Shown: positions 11,301 through 22,455 of the stretch, one piece after another
Numbering within the stretch: the stretch's first letter is position 1
Layout of the letters: every line of letters begins with the position of its first letter
From: Albugo candida
Taxonomy: Eukaryota; Oomycota; Peronosporomycetes; Albuginales
DNA: 64,000 nucleotides
Direction: 5' to 3'
Assembly (NCBI GenBank): GCA_040437565.1
Contig: JBDOQK010000026.1
Location: 62,001 to 126,000 of the forward strand
Made by a program: the position numbers and the translations under genes
The notes under the pieces: generated by a model
What the model was told of the DNA's origin: nothing
Database searches by the model: none
What the model saw: the letters and a program-made list of their open reading frames with translations, nothing else

Positions 11301-14300
11301 NNNNNNNNNNNNNNNNNNNNNNNNNNNNNNNNNNNNNNNNNNNNNNNNNNNAATCGTCAGCTTCTCCAAGTGTTTCATGTGTTTCTCACATCGATTCCAC
11401 CATTTGTGAGCCTCGTCATGCTTCATTTTATCATTTCCAGTGTCTTTGCTGTGATCGGAATGCAATTATTCGGTGGCAGATTTCCCGCTTCCTTACGTCA
11501 CGCGAATTTCGATTCATATGGCGACAGTATGCTGACACTATTCAAATGGACGTGTGGAGGGAACGTATGGCATATCTTTTTCACCGCATTAGCTGCCACA
11601 TCGATGCTTCAGGCTTTTGTATTCTTCCTCTCGTACTTTGTCGCCGTCGTATGTCTTCTTCTCAACCTGATGCTCGTCACATTTCTTCGCGGCTTTGCAA
11701 TGAACGACGATGAAAAACGGACGACATTGAGCGATCAATTCCAACAGCGGCTTTTGGAGATGCAACATGTCCATAAATTCGATGAGAAGGAGTTCTTGCA
11801 AGCATTTGAAGCGCTGTATCGTCATGAGATCATGTACGCGACATTGTCGGGGTCTTTGGATTTGAAAAAGGCGAAATACTTCAAAAAGACGCGAGCATTG
11901 ATGCAAGCGCGCATGCGTGTCAAAGACCTCAAAGTGCGTCCTGCAGGGTACTTGGAAACGTGTCGAGCTCCTGGGGTCTTTGATCGTATTGGACATCTAT
12001 TCCAAAGCCAATGGCTCACTTCAGACACGTCGCTGTTTGTATTTCCGCCTCACTCGCGTTTTCGATTGAGATGTAAACGTTTGGAGAAAGAGAGCGATAC
12101 ATTCGTATTCACTGTCATTGTCGTTCGCACAGCGATGCTCACACTGCAGTCGCCGACGTATTCGAACCTCATTCAGGAATTTACGACTTTGGTGGAGATT
12201 TTCTTTGCAAGTGTGTTGCTGTTTGAGTTTTGCATCAAAGTGGTTTCTCGAGGCTTCTTACTGACACCGGGGTCGTATTTGTCCAACACAATGAATCAGC
12301 TGAATGCAGTGGTGTTACTGGCATGCTCGTTGCTTCTTTTATTGCCTCATTCGACGATGGTGACCATTTTCAAGCTGGGAAGAGCATTAGGTCCAATTCG
12401 GGTCTTTTATCGCGTCAAAACATTTCGTGTGATCACAGAAGCACTTTATCAATCGACCAAACAAATTCTTTGCTGTGTGATGCTCACATGTCTCCTCTTT
12501 TACGCGTTCGCAGTCATTGGGATGCAATTGTTTGCCGGGAAATTCGCATTTTGTAATGACGCGAATATCACATCGGCGACCGAGTGTCAAGGCTTTTATC
12601 TCGCGAGTAAGAGCTCGAATGCGACGAGTTCAGGCGCAGTGTTGGTGCCTCGTGTGTGGGGAACCCATGTGGGTCTTTCCTTCGATCATATCGGGTCCGC
12701 GCTTGGTGCTGTGTTGGTGGTTGTGACCAAGACCGGATGGCTTCCAGCGCTGAATCTCGCGATCGATATTGTCGACGATAACGTGGAGCATCTTTCGCCA
12801 CAGCAACAGCATATCGCATCGGCGTATATGGCGGCATTGTTCTTCGTATGTTTGATTCTGTTTACGCGATTTTATTTGGTCAAAGTGTTTGCAGGTGTGA
12901 TCATGAACAATTTCCGATGTTTCAATGGCACGTTGCTGCTGACGAATGCTCAGTTGACGTGGTTGGAGCAGAAGCAGAGTCTGTTGGCGATCAAGCCAAA
13001 GTACCCACTGCCTCGGAATCGTATGCTTCAAAAAGCTCATTTGTGGGTCCAATCTCGACGATTTCGTGTCGCAATGAGTCTTACAATTCTTCTGCATACG
13101 CTGCTGCTTGCATGGTATCGTTCGAGCGGTCCGGGGCTTTGGTTGGGGCATTACGTGTTCTCAGTGATGTACGCGTTGGATGCGATCATGCACGTCATGT
13201 CGATGGGATGGAAAGATTTTCTCTTGAGCGGGTTTACGTGGCGTACGACGAACAGCCTCGCGGCATTTGTGATGCTATTTGGACCGATTTTCTCGTCTTC
13301 ACCGCTGATTCTGATTGTGGGAATGACACGAGCGTTCGATTTTGAATACATATCGCTGGTGTTTGATACCTTTCATCGTCTTCAGCTTTTGTTTGAGACG
13401 CTTTTAGCGAGCACGCGTTTGGTGCTCAAAGTGACGTTATTGTTGGGATACGTTTTGTTCATTTTCGCGACATTTGGAATGCAACTTTTCGCGCTGACGA
13501 AATGGAATTACGGACTTGAGGCGTATTTGAATTTCCTTACATTTCCATCAGCATTTACGGCTTTTGTGAAATTCGCAGCCGGCGAGGATTGGTACGATAC
13601 GCATTTGGCGTGCAGTGTGGGGCTTCCCGGGTGCTCGATATCGTTCCGTGCGTATTCGTCCAACGAAGCTGTCAATACATTGCTATTCAATCAGTTTGTA
13701 TCGAGTGATTGTGGGTCCATTTTCATTTCCACTTGTTTTTATTATCTCTTTTACGTCCTCGTGGTCCTTCTCCTGCAGAATCTCTATGTCGCGACGATGG
13801 TCGATACGTACGTGTCGACATTTGCTGTGACTCTGTCGAGTCAGCAAAGAGTGTTGGGATTCCGTCGTGAGGATCTTACGCAATTTCAGAGCGTTTGGAG
13901 TGAATTGGACACGCAGGCTTTGGGGTATCTCCATCGTCGTCATTTGCCTGTGGTTGTACATCGACTTGGATGGCCATTGGGATTGTCCACACGGGTTCCT
14001 ACGACGTCAATGGATGTCACTGATCCGTTATTGGGTCCATTACCGCATCGATCTGAGCAGGAAGAGGTGAGGCCTCAAGGCCTCGAGCATGAGCTTTCTT
14101 GGAAGCAACGTCGAAATGTCATTGAGGACGTTCAGGGACGCATGACAGAGCTTCTGATGCGATTGAGAGCCACAACGGATCGTAATGGGGCGGAATTTCA
14201 GTGTCCGAATTCGGTGATTCGCTTCACAGATTTGCTTTTAGTGCTTACGGAACGCATTGTCCCGTTGGAATGTCTTTCGGTGAGAGAAAAAGTCGACGAA

Positions 14301-14540
14301 TTGGCAATACGACAATTTGTGGCAAAGTATCGACAGGCAATTCGAATTCAATCGGTTTTTCGAATGTATCGCGTGCGATCGCGGCGGAAATGCTTTGCGG
14401 AGAATAGACGTATGCGATCAAAAGCATTTTCGAGTGATTTTGAAGCGAGTAGGCTTGTGAATGAGACAGAAGAAGTTGGGTGTGGATCGCGAGAGGAGGG
14501 GGATGAGGTAGGGACGAGTAACGGTGTGGATACCGCTTGA
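8309..14540 (+). CDS. Four-domain voltage-gated cation channel (CaV/NaV/NALCN superfamily)
   Basis: This is a single-exon gene interrupted by two contig overlaps (10190-10563 and 10649-11954). Collapsing both removes 237 + 703 bp and leaves 1,763 residues in one frame. The product is a plasma-membrane channel with four 6-TM repeats, roughly at 215-500, 580-820, 945-1225 and 1275-1520. The S4-like segments carry few Arg (LSFLSLRLLRCIGHFRIWKG in I, LGLFRLVRPFRMIRQNRQ in II). Pore loops read ISMRSGF, WTCGGNVW, VTKTGW and AAGEDW, so only repeat IV keeps the acidic ring residue. A C-terminal IQ motif (AIRIQSVFRMYRVRSR, about 1695) suggests calmodulin binding. The start is ATG 8309 (MSASLSND); ATG 8207 is in frame but would overlap the small gene. 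Four-domain channels are known in oomycetes; ion selectivity cannot be read safely. Confidence 0.88.
10190..10563. other. Unmerged contig overlap around a 100-N gap
   Basis: Bases 10190-10326 reappear at 10427-10563 (137 bp) inside repeat II of the channel gene. Confidence 0.9.
10649..11954. other. Unmerged contig overlap around a 100-N gap
   Basis: Bases 10649-11251 reappear at 11352-11954 (603 bp). The offset of 703 bp is not a multiple of three, so the channel gene appears shifted in the raw sequence. Removing one copy and the N restores a single frame. Confidence 0.92.
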
Positions 14541-14764
14541 GAAACGACGGGAAATGGGCGAGAAGTATGGCGCATTTTGCGCGGAAATGGATGGAGCGGT
14601 GCTAAGATATAGAAGGGATAAGCCAATCCGAATTGTTTATTTTGAAATACGCTTCTCTGATTGACGGAATTTCATGCGTCATATTTCGTGTTTGCGAGAA
14701 ATTGCTCGCGGCTTTTTGTGAGTAATGACGCACTCTGTAGCACTTTTACGCGTACGACAATTGC

Positions 14765-15994
14765 ATGTGCGGTATGCGACTTGTTCCTCGTTGTAATTAC
14801 TCACCGAATTTGCTGTTAAAACGATTCAAAACGCGTGAAAACAGCCAAAATACACGCACAATGTCGAAGCGGCCTAACGAGGCTATTGGGAGCGTCTATG
14901 AGCGCCCAGTGGACGTCTTTCTGGGCGGATCGTGCAATCCCACGAAATGGCGTAAGGACATTTGCATTCCAATGCTCCAAACGGCTGAAATGAGCTTTTA
15001 CAACCCGCAAGTCGACGAATGGTACGAAGAACTGATTGAGGTCGAAGTACGAGCCAAAGAACGCGCGGAATGGCTTTTCATTGTGATTGAGAATGAGACG
15101 CGATCGATTGTATCGCTTCACGAGGCGATAGAAAGTATTTTGAGTGGCCGTTTGGTTGTTTTAGTGCTTCAATTTCTTCATTTTGGCATCGAATTAGAAG
15201 GACAAATGCTGTCGGAAGACGAGGTCGAGGATTATAATATGGCAAGAAGACGGCTTCAGACATTGGCACAGACGATGGGCGTTCCTTTGTATGAGAATGT
15301 GTACGACGCTGTTCAGTATATCATTCAGAAATGGCGTCAGAAACGGAGATCTTTTTCTATCGGTTTGCATGAGACGTCGAGAAGTTTGAGACGGAATGGA
15401 CACCAACGCATACGCTCCAATTCGTTGTCGTCGGTTGCTCTTTGCAAAGAGATGAATTCCAATGTCCAATTCGATTCCAAAACGCGTCAAAATGCGTGTT
15501 TTGTGATCCAACAGTTCGCTCCTTGTCCGAGTTGGAAATCGGTGCTTTTTGGAGGCGTTAGGAAAGGGACAAAGTGGAGACAGATTGTCCAGTTGCTGCA
15601 AGACGTTGGACTTCCCTTCTCCATGCTTTCGGACGACTGTGGAGCGCGTCAGAGAGGAGAATTGGACATTCGATGGAGAGCTCCATTTTCGATCCAATCG
15701 CTGCAATTGATTTTGTTTGTGATTTCGGGTGTTTCTCGATCGATTGACGCAATGGCGAAAGCGGTTGAATTGGTACATTCCGAATGTGCGTTGATACTCG
15801 TCGTTGAGCAACTACACGAGCGCGAAACGATGGAAAATGGCTCGATTCTCAGCGGAAGAGAATTCAAAGATCTCGTAAGAGCCCGAGCGTATTTGCGTGA
15901 AATGGCACTTCGGAAAGGCATCCACCTCTTTGGATCGGTTCCAGAGGCCATTTCGAGCATTACAGGACGTCCGGAGCATAGACACGTTGGATGA
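14765..15994 (+). CDS. Tandem nucleoside 2-deoxyribosyltransferase-like protein
   Basis: Two copies of a Nuc_deoxyrib_tr2-type fold lie in one chain of 409 residues. The first has the family signature (DVFLGGSCNPTKWRKDI, then FYNPQVDEWYEE and ENETRSIVSLHEAIES), with the likely catalytic Glu in the last motif. Such proteins cleave or transfer N-glycosidic bonds of deoxynucleosides or serve as nucleotide sensors. The second copy (from about residue 255) keeps the opening strand (VLFGGVRKGTKWRQ) but has lost the NPQV segment and looks like a structural or regulatory repeat. The first 32 residues are basic and lack acids apart from one Glu, so the protein may be mitochondrial from ATG 14765 and cytosolic from ATG 14861 (MSKRPNEA). 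No intron is needed. Confidence 0.78.
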   Translation: MCGMRLVPRCNYSPNLLLKRFKTRENSQNTRTMSKRPNEAIGSVYERPVDVFLGGSCNPTKWRKDICIPMLQTAEMSFYNPQVDEWYEELIEVEVRAKERAEWLFIVIENETRSIVSLHEAIESILSGRLVVLVLQFLHFGIELEGQMLSEDEVEDYNMARRRLQTLAQTMGVPLYENVYDAVQYIIQKWRQKRRSFSIGLHETSRSLRRNGHQRIRSNSLSSVALCKEMNSNVQFDSKTRQNACFVIQQFAPCPSWKSVLFGGVRKGTKWRQIVQLLQDVGLPFSMLSDDCGARQRGELDIRWRAPFSIQSLQLILFVISGVSRSIDAMAKAVELVHSECALILVVEQLHERETMENGSILSGREFKDLVRARAYLREMALRKGIHLFGSVPEAISSITGRPEHRHVG

Positions 15995-16072
15995 GATAAA
16001 ATTGTGACAAAAAGTCGAGTTTCTTCATTGGTATTTACGGGAGCCTCACAGACTCTGTGCATGTCCAAACGC

Positions 16073-17905
16073 CTATTTTGTACCCTTCCATGCACTCAAA
16101 TTGGAATACGTGACGAAAATGAACATCAAAATGCCGCTTGTGGCCACAAACATATCCAACATGCGACCAAAATAGGATGTATCTTTGACAAGTTTGAGAT
16201 AAAATAATGGAGGATATATGAAACTCAAAGGTACTATGCATACAAACCACAATCAGCAATTATTAAGATTGCAAGTATATCAATATGGCAAGGGAATACT
16301 TGCACGCACCGCAACAAAAAGCCCCAACGATCGATACGAATAAATCCAAATGCGTTTGCCCGAAATACGCAACACTGATTGTTATGACGACAATCAATGC
16401 ACGCAGCATGTTCTTTGTACGCTTGAGTCCCGATGCTCGTTTGGGAAACCCCATCATTTCTTCTGTGATCTTCACAACCGGAAACAGAAACAAAGGGTAC
16501 GATAAAGCTTGTGCGATCGAATAGCCGAATTGCACAGAGATCGACCATCCATTACGCGGTAGACTCGATGTCACCATAGGCTGTATCCTCTGACCAAATG
16601 CCAAATAATTCAATGACGAGAAAATCGAGTAGAACACCAGTAAGCCTGAGACCGTTCCAACGAGCAAACTCACAAATTGTGCCTGTCTTTCGGGCGATAA
16701 AGAGCTCTGAGTTGGAAGAACGAGTCCAATGCCTTCAAATGTGAATACTGCAGTCCCTATAAAAACCGGATACGATGAAGTGTTAAAGTACTCGACAGGT
16801 TTTGGTCCATCGACAATCAGTACACTCAGACAATTGCCCAAAATGAATGCCAATCCGTACAAAATGAACACATCAGCGATCAGATTACTGATTGAAAAGT
16901 AGCTGATGTATCGAATCCACGATAAAGGAATGTATATGGCCACTTGAGACAGAATCAGAGCTGAAGTTGAGACATTCCATCCGAAATACGCAAACACTTG
17001 TGCCATATTTTTAGCCACAAATATCACATATGTGCAGCAGAAACCCGCTTGCATCAACAGAATCGATATTTGAACCATTCGACGACCCCAATTTCCAAAT
17101 GCTAGGTACCCAATGTGCCCATACGTTCCGCCAACGAGTTCGCGACATTGTAGAAGGCGTACCATTGCGTATAGAGTGAAGGCTGCAATCACTGTGAGGC
17201 AAATTGGGGAGAATAGGATGCCACCGCTTTTGAAACCTTCGGGAAGGAATAAGACCCCAGTGCCCACAAATGACTTTAATAAAGTGAGCAAAGCGTGCGA
17301 TAGAGTCGATGTTTTCCCCGATCGTTCAATGGTACTGGTAGAGGATGTATTGGTTCGTGTCTGGTACGATTTTGTGGCTTGAATCTTGCCAGAGTTTTCC
17401 GTTTCAACGCCATCAATTTCTTCCTCAATATCGAGAAGTCGCGAGGTTTCCGCCAAAGTTGAAGTTGAACTTGATATACGTAAATAATGTGAGTACATGA
17501 TGTTGCATTTAAGGTTGACACGTACATTCGGCCAAATCGACGATGAAGCGGATGATGAAGTTTTGGTGTTTCCAGTAGATTTTCTACTCTCTCCTTAAAT
17601 GTCAGCTCATCATACGAGTCATTGTCCTGCGACAACATGTTGCCGATGAAGGGATCGTACACTTGATCGATTCTAGCCAATATCTGCTGCCGTAATTTCG
17701 ATGAAACAATCGGTGCGGTATCGATAGTGTCCACAGGCTGTGACGTATGCCTTTTAACAGATCGCTGGTGATGACGACGAAATCCACCGGGAACCGCGAG
17801 ATCTAATGCTTTTTGTCCATCGGAAATACGTCCACCGGGGTCCGTATCCCTTCGTGCTGTTATTCCACGTAATGCTTTATGCAAATCCCAAACGTTATCC
17901 GCCAT
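16073..17905 (-). CDS. Amino acid/auxin permease (AAAP) family transporter
   Basis: A proton-coupled amino-acid transporter of about 566 residues with about 11 TM segments. Three exons fit: 17905-17526, 17469-16310, 16233-16073, with introns of 56 bp (GTACGT...TCAAG) and 76 bp (GTGCGT...GCATAG). The hydrophilic N-terminus (about 190 residues) is followed by the family's first helix (LLKSFVGTGVLFLPEGFKSGG). The small last exon restores the conserved VPLSFIYPPLFYLKL helix; without it the frame stops early in intron sequence. The N-terminal extension is long for the family and probably cytosolic and regulatory. The vacuolar or SLC36-like subgroup fits best by sequence look. The gene is divergent from PRP17. 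Confidence 0.88.
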
Positions 17906-18171
17906 TCACGCTTTAAAGTAAAGAGGAAAAAAGAATGCAAAGATGCGCAATGTAAAGTCGAAACGGCCCATCCAACAAGTATACGCTATACCTCTATCTC
18001 GTATACTCCATATAACGTGTNNNNNNNNNNNNNNNNNNNNNNNNNNNNNNNNNNNNNNNNNNNNNNNNNNNNNNNNNNNNNNNNNNNNNNNNNNNNNNNN
18101 NNNNNNNNNNNNNNNNNNNNAACGTGTCCCACCTCATCCCTTCTTTCATGTGCCCACCTTAAATTTCCATC
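17906..18171. promoter_or_regulatory. Shared promoter region, AAAP transporter / PRP17, with gap
   Basis: The 266 bp between two divergent starts include 100 N (18021-18120). The flanks share only aacgtgt (18014-18020 and 18121-18127), compatible with a minimal overlap but too short to prove one. Confidence 0.45.
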
Positions 18172-19938
18172 ATGCCTGTCATCGTATCGTACCCGTCCTC
18201 TTCGGACGAAGAAGAGCAAAAAGAAGCATACACAGCGCTCTCCCTTCCACAATTAGACTCTGCACCGACAGTATCGACCCTCGCCCTTCCTCTTCTCTCC
18301 TCTTTTGACCCTAAATCCAAGCAGTTCACGCGCAATGTTCCTATAGAATCATCCCTCGCGCCAGTTATCGGCCCGGCCTTTGACCTCGCCACAACCGTCA
18401 AAAGACTCAACCAGCAGGAAATGGGATCCGCCAAACAGACGCTAACGGGTGTCATTGAGCCCACGAGCATCGACGACGTCAGTTTTGAAGCGCAGTACCA
18501 CACGTACAATAAGTACAATACCGTCAATCATTCGCGGTTATCGATGCGAATACCGACTCAAATTCCACCGCCGCCGGCTCTATTGGATGACGAGATCGAA
18601 TCTGATTCGATTGTGTCGCTACAAAGAGCGCAGGAGACGTATTTCGCATTGAAAAACAAAAAACACAAAAAAAATACCAATAATCAAATTCAAAAGTACG
18701 GAACAAATGATACAAATGGCATTTGGGCTCCCACTTCCGACGCCGACGGCGTCTTGGGACTGCTGCAAGCGACTACCACACAACAACCACAGCGCACACC
18801 AAAGCCAAAGCGAGTCGCGCCTCCGATTGAAATGGATCCTGACGTCGATTTCGATCGAATGATTGAGAAGAAAATAGCTCATTTGTTACCCGCTCGATTA
18901 CGTCCCGGCCAGGAAGCCATGGAAGGGAAGTCGACTTTCTTGGATGCACACGAGTATGATTATCTTGGTCGATCGTGGATTGAGCCACCGAGGACGCTGA
19001 GACCACAAGCAGAAGGTGAGGTTTTCTTGCCAAAGCGATGTATACACAAATGGCTCGGACATACAAAAGGCGTCCAGGCGATCGAATTTTTCCCAAAGTA
19101 TGGCCATTTGATTTTGTCTGCTGGAATGGATCACACTGTTCGTATTTGGGACGTCTTTAATGAACGGAAATGTAAACGTGTGTATGAGGGTCATGGAGGC
19201 GCCGTTCGTGGAATCAATTTCTCTTCAGATGGCCGACAATTCCTTTCTTGCAGCTTTGATCGATTCATTCATTTGTGGGATACAGAGACCGGGAAAAGTC
19301 TCCATCAATTTACAAATCGACGAGTTCCTTACTGCATCAAATTCCATCCAGAAGAGAATACAAACTTTGTCATTGGCGACTCCAATAATATGATTGTGCA
19401 GTTTGACACGCGATCCGGTGACATCGTTCAGGAGTACAATCATCACTTACAGGCTGTGAATTCCGTGACGTTTGTTGATGAGAATCGAAGGTTTGTGTCC
19501 ACTTCGGACGATAAAAAGATTTTGATTTGGGAATGGGGAATTCCAGTGCCCATCAAATACATCTCGGAGCCTTCCATGCAGTCGATGCCCACGGTCACGT
19601 TGCATCCATCAGGCGATTTCTTTGCGGGTCAATCACTCAACAATCAGATTCACGTGTATAGTGCTCGCGATAAGATCAAATTCTGCCGGAATAAAATCTT
19701 CCGAGGACATAACAACGCCGGATACGCTTGTCAGATCGGATTCTCACCAAATGGACATTATCTTATCTCCGGCGACGCTGATGGAAAATTGTGTTTTTGG
19801 GATTGGAAGAGTGTCAAGTTGTACAAGAAACTTAATGCACATGAACGTGGTCCATGTATCGGAGCTCTTTGGCATCCCATCGAAGCAAGTAAGGTGGCAA
19901 CTTGTGGCTGGGATGGCGCCATTAAATTCTGGGATTGA
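18172..19938 (+). CDS. PRP17: Pre-mRNA splicing factor Prp17 (CDC40), WD40 protein
   Basis: Prp17 joins the spliceosome for the second catalytic step. The single exon gives 588 residues, close to other family members. Residues 1-290 are hydrophilic with the conserved GLLQA and DEYDYLGRSWIEPP segments typical of Prp17 before the propeller. From about 293 come seven WD repeats (HKWLGHTKGVQAIEFFPKYG, then GMDHTVRIWD, SFDRFIHLWD, DGKLCFWDW, GWDGAIKFWD). An AATAAA signal lies about 20 bp after the stop, and the convergent coiled-coil gene ends only 43 bp away. Brr2 (22.5-30.5 kb) is another spliceosome part in the window; nothing suggests co-regulation. Confidence 0.95.
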   Translation: MPVIVSYPSSSDEEEQKEAYTALSLPQLDSAPTVSTLALPLLSSFDPKSKQFTRNVPIESSLAPVIGPAFDLATTVKRLNQQEMGSAKQTLTGVIEPTSIDDVSFEAQYHTYNKYNTVNHSRLSMRIPTQIPPPPALLDDEIESDSIVSLQRAQETYFALKNKKHKKNTNNQIQKYGTNDTNGIWAPTSDADGVLGLLQATTTQQPQRTPKPKRVAPPIEMDPDVDFDRMIEKKIAHLLPARLRPGQEAMEGKSTFLDAHEYDYLGRSWIEPPRTLRPQAEGEVFLPKRCIHKWLGHTKGVQAIEFFPKYGHLILSAGMDHTVRIWDVFNERKCKRVYEGHGGAVRGINFSSDGRQFLSCSFDRFIHLWDTETGKSLHQFTNRRVPYCIKFHPEENTNFVIGDSNNMIVQFDTRSGDIVQEYNHHLQAVNSVTFVDENRRFVSTSDDKKILIWEWGIPVPIKYISEPSMQSMPTVTLHPSGDFFAGQSLNNQIHVYSARDKIKFCRNKIFRGHNNAGYACQIGFSPNGHYLISGDADGKLCFWDWKSVKLYKKLNAHERGPCIGALWHPIEASKVATCGWDGAIKFWD

Positions 19939-19981
19939 TCAAAGGTTTTTATTACGTTCCAATAAACACAATTGCCAGAAA

Positions 19982-21424
19982 TTACACATCCGCGAGCTTG
20001 TTTGAGCGTTTTGACACTGCGTTTTTAATTCCATTCGAATGAGCAGCGGATTTGACGCTTGTTGTGTATTCGTGCAGATCACGACCTCGACGTAATTCCT
20101 CTTCGGTTTCGTCAATTTCCTCCTGTTTTCGTTGTGCAAGCAGCTTCTGGATCGCTTGTTGTCGTTCTTGTGACTTGGCAGCATTCACTTCTTCTAATCG
20201 TTTGCGACGTTCGTATTGTGTTTGCATGTTTTTGTAGAACACTGGAGAAGCTGTATAGTTCAAATATCGTGGCGTGACGCTTGTAAATCTGTTTCTCGAA
20301 GTCGTGAGCCTTGTAGCTGATGTGGATTTTTTTGAGCCAACACATTCTTTGGGGGTGCAATCTTTTACGACGCTTTCGTCTGAAGTGTTTCGCTGCGATT
20401 CCGATTCAATCATTTGCTTCACTCTGCTTTCTACATTAGCGTAACGCCCGTGAGTTTGACGAAGTGAGCGTTCAGTAACCACAGCAGTTCCTTTATAGCC
20501 ATTTGTATCGGCTTTTGGCTCCTTTGCGGGCTTTTTCTTCGAAGTTGATGTGCGCACGCTTTGTTGATCTGTATCCGCACATTGTTTCGAAATATGAGCG
20601 CTTGCTTGTGTGTGTTTATTTGCATTAGATCCGGCTGGAGGCCGATATCCTATTGGGGCTTTTTGAGCTTGTTTGGGTACTTTTGACTTTATTAGAGGGC
20701 GTACTTGCGACTTGGAGGCCTTCGAGCGGCTGTGCGGTGATGGAGTTGTTGATTGAGAGGAGCTTTGGTGTTGTGCGTGAATTCCATTCGCCTCTGTTGA
20801 CGTTTTTTCCGATTTCGAACTTGAAGCTGGAGTGCTTTCTGTAATTATTTCGGATTTTGAGTCTGTATCATGCATTTTTTGTTTCGTACTTGGAGTATCC
20901 TCGGGGCTGTTATTTGTACTGTTATTATTCTGACCAATCATGTGGGCGATTTTATTCGAACTTTGGCGGATGGCTTCTATGCTCACTTGTGCAACATTAC
21001 CTTGTACAATCTTGATGACCATTCCTTCCAACAGCGCTCTAACAGCTTGCTTGTCATGATGCTCGATACATTCCATCGACAGTACATTTGTCTGTTCATG
21101 TACTGTTACCCCATTGCTTAGCCGTAATTCAGTTGTGTGGTCTACTTCGTTCTCCACTTGGTTCGACGGTTGCTCGAATGTATTCTGTAAATCAATAGCT
21201 CTAACGAGCTTCTTTGCATCACTCAGCTCGTTTTGTTGCACTTTGACAGACTGCGACGTCTCTTTCAGATCCAGATCAGTCGTATCAATATCCTCAACTT
21301 GATTAGAGCGTTGCTGGGTATCTCCATCACTCTGCAAAGTCTTCTTCTCAATTTGATGCTCTTTCTGATTATCCACGGTTGTAACCTTCTCTCCACCTTC
21401 ACCAAACGCATGTGCCATAGTCAT
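19982..21424 (-). CDS. Low-complexity protein with C-terminal coiled coil, unknown function
   Basis: The frame has 480 residues from ATG 21424 (MTMAHAFGEGGEK); ATG 21418 two codons later is equally possible. The first 350 residues are disordered and rich in Ser, Thr, Gln and Lys. The C-terminal 100 residues contain a strongly charged helix (YERRKRLEEVNAAKSQERQQ, then EEIDETEEELRRGRD) that should form a coiled coil, preceded by a possible short motif (RYLNYTASPVFYKNMQ). I do not recognise a family. Microtubule- or cilium-associated proteins often have this build, but that is only a resemblance. Confidence 0.65.
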   Translation of the reverse strand: MTMAHAFGEGGEKVTTVDNQKEHQIEKKTLQSDGDTQQRSNQVEDIDTTDLDLKETSQSVKVQQNELSDAKKLVRAIDLQNTFEQPSNQVENEVDHTTELRLSNGVTVHEQTNVLSMECIEHHDKQAVRALLEGMVIKIVQGNVAQVSIEAIRQSSNKIAHMIGQNNNSTNNSPEDTPSTKQKMHDTDSKSEIITESTPASSSKSEKTSTEANGIHAQHQSSSQSTTPSPHSRSKASKSQVRPLIKSKVPKQAQKAPIGYRPPAGSNANKHTQASAHISKQCADTDQQSVRTSTSKKKPAKEPKADTNGYKGTAVVTERSLRQTHGRYANVESRVKQMIESESQRNTSDESVVKDCTPKECVGSKKSTSATRLTTSRNRFTSVTPRYLNYTASPVFYKNMQTQYERRKRLEEVNAAKSQERQQAIQKLLAQRKQEEIDETEEELRRGRDLHEYTTSVKSAAHSNGIKNAVSKRSNKLADV

Positions 21425-21577
21425 AACCAACGTGTAAATGTGCACACACTTTTGAAAGCTTTTGTTGCCTTTCTTCCTTCACGCGGGCGATGGCGTTCAA
21501 AATTTAAATCTACGAATTTAATTTTTTAGGTTTAAGTACTCCGAAGACAGGCTTAAGTACGTATATGTATTGCTTCG

Positions 21578-22336
21578 TTAATGCCTTAACTGCTTGTGTA
21601 AAGATGCGTTTCTTGTTCTCGCTCGCTCAAGTCGCTGCTGTAAGATACAAACTTTCTGAGACGATCTAGTGATATCATGTTGAATTTTTTGATTTTCCAT
21701 CTATCAGACCAGACGATTGTATAGCCGTGCACATCTTATCAGCTTATCAATTGCGCACCTCAAGCTGTTGAATCGTGCTCGCGTCATCGATATGACGTTG
21801 CTGTAACGCGTTGTGACGCTCAAGTAGGCATTGAAATCGCTGATCACCTTCTTGCTTATGCTTTACTCTCTCCAACTCACGCTGCATCGTCAATTCGAAT
21901 TGCTCATTTTCATCTTCTTCCTCCTCGATACTGAATATTCACAAGATTACTCTCGCTGCTACCTGCAAACATCCACTTACACGGCACGTAGTCGCGTCGC
22001 TACATGATCTTGTTGAAGCTGATTACATGAAGTTCGCTTCCGTGCATCCACCAACGCAGATAGAACCGCTTTTCGCTCATCAATTTCCTCCTGCACATTC
22101 TGGAGATCCCGGATCCTTTCGAGATGTTGCGCGATTGTGACGGAATGCTGTGCTTTGACTGTTTTCCGCACGGATTCCAAACACTCGCAACGACATTGCA
22201 TAATTTTATTCTGCTTCCGCAGCAGCTCCGCATCCTCCCGCCTACACCAAAAGTCACACCCATCGCGAATCCTCAGCTTCCATAATCTGTACCGTCGTGC
22301 AACTTTTGCTTCCAATTGAACTATCGTAGCATCCAT
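21578..22336 (-). CDS. Three-exon coiled-coil protein, unknown function
   Basis: Exons 22336-21981, 21930-21759 and 21700-21578 join to 216 residues. The introns are 50 bp (GTAAGT...TTCAG) and 58 bp (GTGCGC...GATAG), and the total is divisible by three. All three exons encode one continuous run of charged helix (LEAKVARRYRLWKLR; EEEDENEQFELTMQRELERV; MENQKIQHDITRSSQKVCIL), which supports the splicing. The start is the first ATG in frame (MDATIVQLEA); the frame is open further upstream but without an ATG. The gene starts 119 bp after the Brr2 stop on the same strand. No family recognised; a structural or cytoskeletal role is only a guess. Confidence 0.65.
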
Positions 22337-22455
22337 CGTGTAAAATGCAATTTCCACCCAATCATAATCTCCAAGAAAACCCACTTCTAACCAATCAAAT
22401 TGAACATCTCCCAACTTCAATTTGCAATTGCAAATGTGCAACTTCAACCGCGCGC

